Shown: in pieces, positions 60,577-64,000 of the stretch
How positions within the stretch are numbered: position 1 is the stretch's first letter
How the letters are laid out: the number at the start of each line of letters is the position of its first letter
Source of the DNA: Capra hircus
Lineage: Eukaryota > Chordata > Mammalia > Artiodactyla > Bovidae
NCBI RefSeq assembly: GCF_001704415.2
Contig: NC_030822.1
Coordinates: 48,601,345 to 48,665,344 of the forward strand
Length of the DNA: 64,000 nucleotides
Direction of reading: 5' to 3'
Position numbers and translations under genes: made by a program
The notes under the pieces: generated by a model
Database searches by the model: none
Seen by the model: only the letters and a program-made list of their open reading frames with translations
What the model was told of the DNA's origin: nothing

Positions 60577-62035
60577 TGAGTTCAGTTCAGTCGCTCAGTC
60601 GTGTCTGACTCTGCAACCCCATGAATCGCAGCACGCCAGGCCTCACTGTCCATCACCAAGTCCCGGAGTTCACTCAAACTCATATCCATCAAGTCGGTGA
60701 TGCCATCCAGCCATCTCATCCTTTGTTATCCCCTTCTCCTCCTGCCCCCAATCCCTCCCATCATCAGGGTCTTTTCCAATGAGTCGGTTCTTTGCATCAG
60801 GTGGCCAAAGTATTGGAGTTTCAGCTTCAGCATCAGTCCTTCCAATGAATATTCAGGACTGATTTCCTTTAGGATGGACTGGTTGGATCTCCTTGCTGTC
60901 CAAAGGACTCTCAAGAGTCTTCTCCAACACCACAGTTCAAAAGCAACAATTCTTCAGCGCTCAGCTTTCTTCACAGTCCAACTCTCACATCCATTCATGA
61001 CTACTGGAAAAACCATAGCTTTGACTAGATGGACCTTTGTTGGCAAAATAATGTCTCTGCTTTTTTATATGCTGTCTAGATTGGTCATAGCTTTCCTTCC
61101 AAAGAGCAAGCATCTTTTAATTTCATGGCTGCAGTCACCATCTGTAGTGATTTTGGAGCCCCCCAAAATAAAGTCTGACACTGTTTCCACCGTTTCCCCA
61201 TCTATTTGCCATGAAGTGATGGGACCAGATGCCATGATCTTTGTTTTCTGAATGTTGAGTTTTAAACCAACTTTTTCACTCTCTCACTTTCATGAAGAGG
61301 CTCTTTAGTTCTTCTTCACTTTCTGCCATGAGAGTGGTGTCATCTGCATTATTATCTGACGTTATTGATATTTCTGCTGGGAATCTTGATTCCAGCTTGT
61401 GCTTCATCCAGCCCGGCATTTCTCATGATGTACTCTGCATGTAAGTTAAATAAGCAGGGTGACAGTATACAGCCTTGATGTACTCCTTTCCCAATTTGGA
61501 ACCAGTCTGTTGTTCTGTGTCCAGTTCTAACTGTTGCTTCCTGCATACAGATTTCTCAGGAGGCAGGTCAGATGATCTGGTATTGCCATCTCTTGAAGAA
61601 TTTTCTGCAGTTTGTTGTGATCCACACAGTCAAAGCCTTTGGCATAGTCAATAAAGCAGAAGTACATGTTTTTCTGAAACTCTTGCTTTTTCGATGATGC
61701 AGCAGATGTTGGGGATTTGATCTCTGGTTCCACTGCTTTTTCTAAATTTTTTGAGCGTCTGGAAGTTCACAGTTCACGTACTGTTGAAGTCAATAAAGCA
61801 GAAGTACATGTTTTTCTGAAACTCTTGCTTTTTCGATGATGCAGCAGATGTTGGGGATTTGATCTCTGGTTCCACTGCTTTTTCTAAATTTTTTGAGCGT
61901 CTGGAAGTTCACAGTTCACGTACTGTTGAAGCCTGGTTTGGAGAATTTTGAGCATTACTTTGCTAGTGTGTGAGGTGAGTGCAATTGTGCAGTAGTTTGA
62001 GCATTCTTTGGCATTGCCTTTCATTGGGATTGGAA
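60577..62035 (-). repeat. BovB fragment with internal 142-bp tandem duplication
   Basis: Minus-strand BovB carrying most of RT (a YADD-region remnant about 61335) and the 3' tail at 60577. It splits an L1 3' UTR: gacatatatacact precedes it and atatatatactacagtg follows. Its 5' part contains the duplication at 61647-61930. Confidence 0.92.
61647..61930 (+). repeat. Perfect 2 x 142-bp tandem duplication
   Basis: 61647-61788 and 61789-61930 appear identical base for base. Both start gtcaataaagcagaag and end cacgtactgttgaa. They lie inside an old BovB copy. Confidence 0.92.
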
Positions 62036-62235
62036 TATATATATACTACAGTGTGTAAAATAGAAAGTTTCTGTATAGCACGGGGAGCTCAATTCGGTAC
62101 TCTGTGGTGACCTAGTGGGGAGGCTCAAGAGGGAGGGCATGTAGGTATATATAGAGCTGATTCACTTCATTATACAGCAGAAACTAACAGTATTGTAAAG
62201 CAGTTATACTCCAATTTAAAAAAAAAAACAGATTT
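62036..62235 (+). repeat. L1 3' UTR, right part
   Basis: tagcacggggagctcaattc to cagcagaaactaacagtatt and an A-run: the 3' end of a bovine L1. Confidence 0.85.
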
Positions 62236-62382
62236 ACTCTCTTAGCAATTTCTAAGTATTCAGTACATATATTGTCAAATATAATCATGGGGCTGTACAT
62301 TAGATCCTCAAACTTATCTTGTGACCGAAAGCTTAGACCCTTTCACCATACTCTCCCATCACCCCACTGCCCTGTGCTGTTT

Positions 62383-62507
62383 TATTTTTTTGGCCACACT
62401 TGCGGCATGCCGGATCTTGGTTCCCTGACCAGGGATCAAACCCACGACCCCTGCCGCAGAAGTGCAGAATCTTGACTGCTGGACCTGGACCACCAGGGAA
62501 GTCCTGT
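62383..62507 (-). repeat. CHR-type SINE
   Basis: ttttttggccacacttgcgg to ccaccagggaagtcct. Confidence 0.87.
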
Positions 62508-62689
62508 GCTATTGTTTTCTAATGCCTACACTTCCCTTTGAGACATTGCGGACACTCAAACCAAGCAGATACAGATTCCAAACCCAGGAGTTGAAACAGT
62601 TAGGTTGGTGGGCTGACAGAAAGCAAGGTGCAGGCAAATAACCACTTGAGAGACCCTGCAAATATTCACCAGAAATCTTTTTGTTGATT

Positions 62690-62900
62690 TAGTGTTTCTT
62701 ATGTCTGTCTGGGACCTGCTCTGCCATTTACTGGGTTTGTGACCTTGGGCAAATTATTCTTTCTGAAACTGAGTATCTTTACCTATGAAATGGGGATTAT
62801 AGTCATCAACCATTAGGCTTGTTATGAGCATTAAATTAGCCAGTGTATGTAGAATGTTTAGCTCTGTGCCTGACTCATAGAGTAAGTATTAGAAGAGCTA
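62690..62900 (+). repeat. MIR
   Basis: tgctctgccatttactgggt, gaccttgggcaaattattc, aatggggattatagtcatc. Confidence 0.8.
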
Positions 62901-62970
62901 GTATTATTAACTATTAGTTAGATAATATTAACATTTCCTAAGGCTGCCATAACAAAGTACCAAAAACTTA

Positions 62971-63159
62971 GGGGACTTCCCTGGTGGTCCAATGGTTAAC
63001 ACTTCACCTTCTAATGCAGGGTGTGCGGTGATTTGATCCCTGGTGGGGAGCTAAGATCCCACATGCCTCATGGCCAAAAAACAAAAACATAAAACAGAAG
63101 CAATATTATAACAAATTAAATAAAGACTTTAAAAATGGTCCACATCAAAAAATCTGTAA
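62971..63159 (+). repeat. CHR-type tRNA-Glu SINE, full length
   Basis: Starts with the intact head ggggacttccctggtggtcc and ends with the family's typical tail (aataaagactttaaaaatgg, then cacatcaaaaaatct). It abuts the first base of the RPL10 retrocopy with no TSD between them. Confidence 0.85.
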
Positions 63160-63905
63160 CTCTCCCTTCGGCACGCCACTGAAGATCCTGGTGTCATCAT
63201 GGGCCACTGCCATGCCCAGTGTTACAGGTATTTTAAGAGCAAGCCGTACCCAAAGTCTCACTTCTGCCAAGGTGTCCCTGATGCTGAGATGCATCTTTGA
63301 CGTGATGCGGAAGAAGGCAAAACTGGATGAGTTCCCTCTCTGTGGCCACATGGGGTCAGATGAGTATGAACAGCTCTCTTCCGAAGCCCTGGAGGCTGCC
63401 CACATTCGTGCCAGCAAGTACAAAAAGTGGTGAAAAGCTGAGGCAAAGCTGGCTTTCACATCCAAATACAGCTCCACCCTTCCACATCATCCTCATCAAC
63501 AGGTGTTGTCCTGTCCTGGAGCTGACAGGCTCCAGACAGGTTTGTGCGGTGCCTCTGGAAAGCCCCAGGGCACAGTGGCCAGGGTCCCCACTGGCCAAGT
63601 CACGATGTCCATCTGCACCAAGCTGCAGAACAAGAAGCATGTGATTGAGGCCCTCCTCAGGGCCAAGTTCAAGTTCCCTGGACACCAGAAGATCCCCAGA
63701 AGTGGGGATCTTCAAAGTTTAATGTGGATAACTTTGGAAACGCGGTGGCAGAAGAGTGGTTCTTTCCCTGTGGCTGGGGGTCAGATACTCACCCAGCCAT
63801 GGTCCTCTGGACAGAGGGCAGGCCCTGTATGCATGAGAGCCTTGGGCTGTCCCCTCCTTACTCATGCATGCCTAGCAATAAATCCTACTTCCCTGCCTCC
63901 CAAAA
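63160..63905 (+). pseudogene. RPL10P: RPL10 processed pseudogene (full length, disabled)
   Basis: Intronless copy of 60S ribosomal protein L10 mRNA. It begins at the mRNA cap-site pyrimidine motif ctctcccttcgg (63160) and retains the 5' UTR, an ATG at 63199 and about 33 codons starting [11 protein letters not shown]. The original frame then stops at a TGA about 63300. Later segments are recognisable in shifted frames ([55 protein letters not shown]). The 3' UTR includes aataaatcctacttccctg near 63880. Several substitutions and indels rule out an L10 protein. Confidence 0.93.
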
Positions 63906-64000
63906 CCCCTACGGAGTACCAAAAACTTAACAGAAATGTATTGTCACAGTTCTGGAGGCTAGCAGTCAGAAATCAAGGTATTGGCAGTGCCATGCTCTCG

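Larger units (their letters stand above)
62956..63929 (+). mobile_element. Composite SINE + RPL10 insertion bounded by one 15-bp target-site duplication
   Basis: The 15-mer agtaccaaaaactta occurs at 62956-62970 and again at 63915-63929. Between them lie a complete CHR-type SINE (62971-63159) and a full-length RPL10 retrocopy (63160 to about 63900). The outer flanks (cctaaggctgccataacaa on the left, cagaaatgtattgtcacag on the right) read as one older interspersed repeat that was interrupted. Confidence 0.85.

Noticed and set aside
63199..63433. Functional RPL10 gene
   Set aside because: No introns, early stop in the original frame, several frameshifts, inserted with a SINE in a TSD.

Overview
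The window is ruminant nuclear DNA, most likely cattle (Bos) or a close bovid. It is packed with BovB (RTE-type) LINEs and with Bov-tA, Bov-A2 and CHR-type tRNA-Glu SINEs, a combination specific to ruminants. The HSPA8 gene read from it encodes 650 residues, the length I recall for cattle Hsc70 (human has 646). There is no bacterial, phage or CRISPR content.

Two genes lie head-to-tail on the + strand. The first is CLMP (CXADR-like membrane protein), an Ig-superfamily junctional adhesion molecule. Its exons 2-7 can be placed exactly (20284-43746); exon 1, with the start codon and most of the signal peptide, must lie upstream of the window. The first 20 kb are therefore CLMP intron 1, and intron 2 is another 16 kb of repeat-rich sequence. 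The second gene is HSPA8 (constitutive Hsc70): a CpG-island promoter with TATA box, inverted CCAAT boxes and two perfect heat-shock elements (49.6-50.1 kb), a non-coding exon 1, eight coding exons (50854-54248) and a poly(A) signal at 54452. HSPA8 also hosts three U14 (SNORD14) box C/D snoRNAs in introns 5, 6 and 8. The two genes are not known to act together; their order matches the human CLMP-HSPA8 neighbourhood.

Layout: 1-20283 CLMP intron 1; 20284-43746 CLMP exons 2-7 and introns; 43747-about 45.3 kb probable CLMP 3' UTR; 46.0-48.7 kb a SINE-free intergenic block; 49.0-50.4 kb HSPA8 CpG island; 50.06-54.48 kb HSPA8; 54.5-64 kb downstream intergenic DNA with L1, BovB, SINEs, two CTCF-like motifs in divergent orientation, and an RPL10 retrocopy.

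No new protein system is visible. The unusual content is retrotransposition history that can be read from target-site duplications (TSDs): a SINE joined to a full-length RPL10 retrocopy inside one 15-bp TSD (62956-63929); a BovB with a twin-priming-type inversion inside a 13-bp TSD (38900-41385); a BovB 3' end joined to a second copy of nearby CLMP intron sequence inside a 14-bp TSD (21051-21578); an insertion consisting only of an A-rich tail (18366-18416); and a 37-bp SINE 5' stub with its own TSD (8840-8898). Repeat family names come from recognition by eye, not from a database search, and most repeat boundaries are good to about 10 bases.
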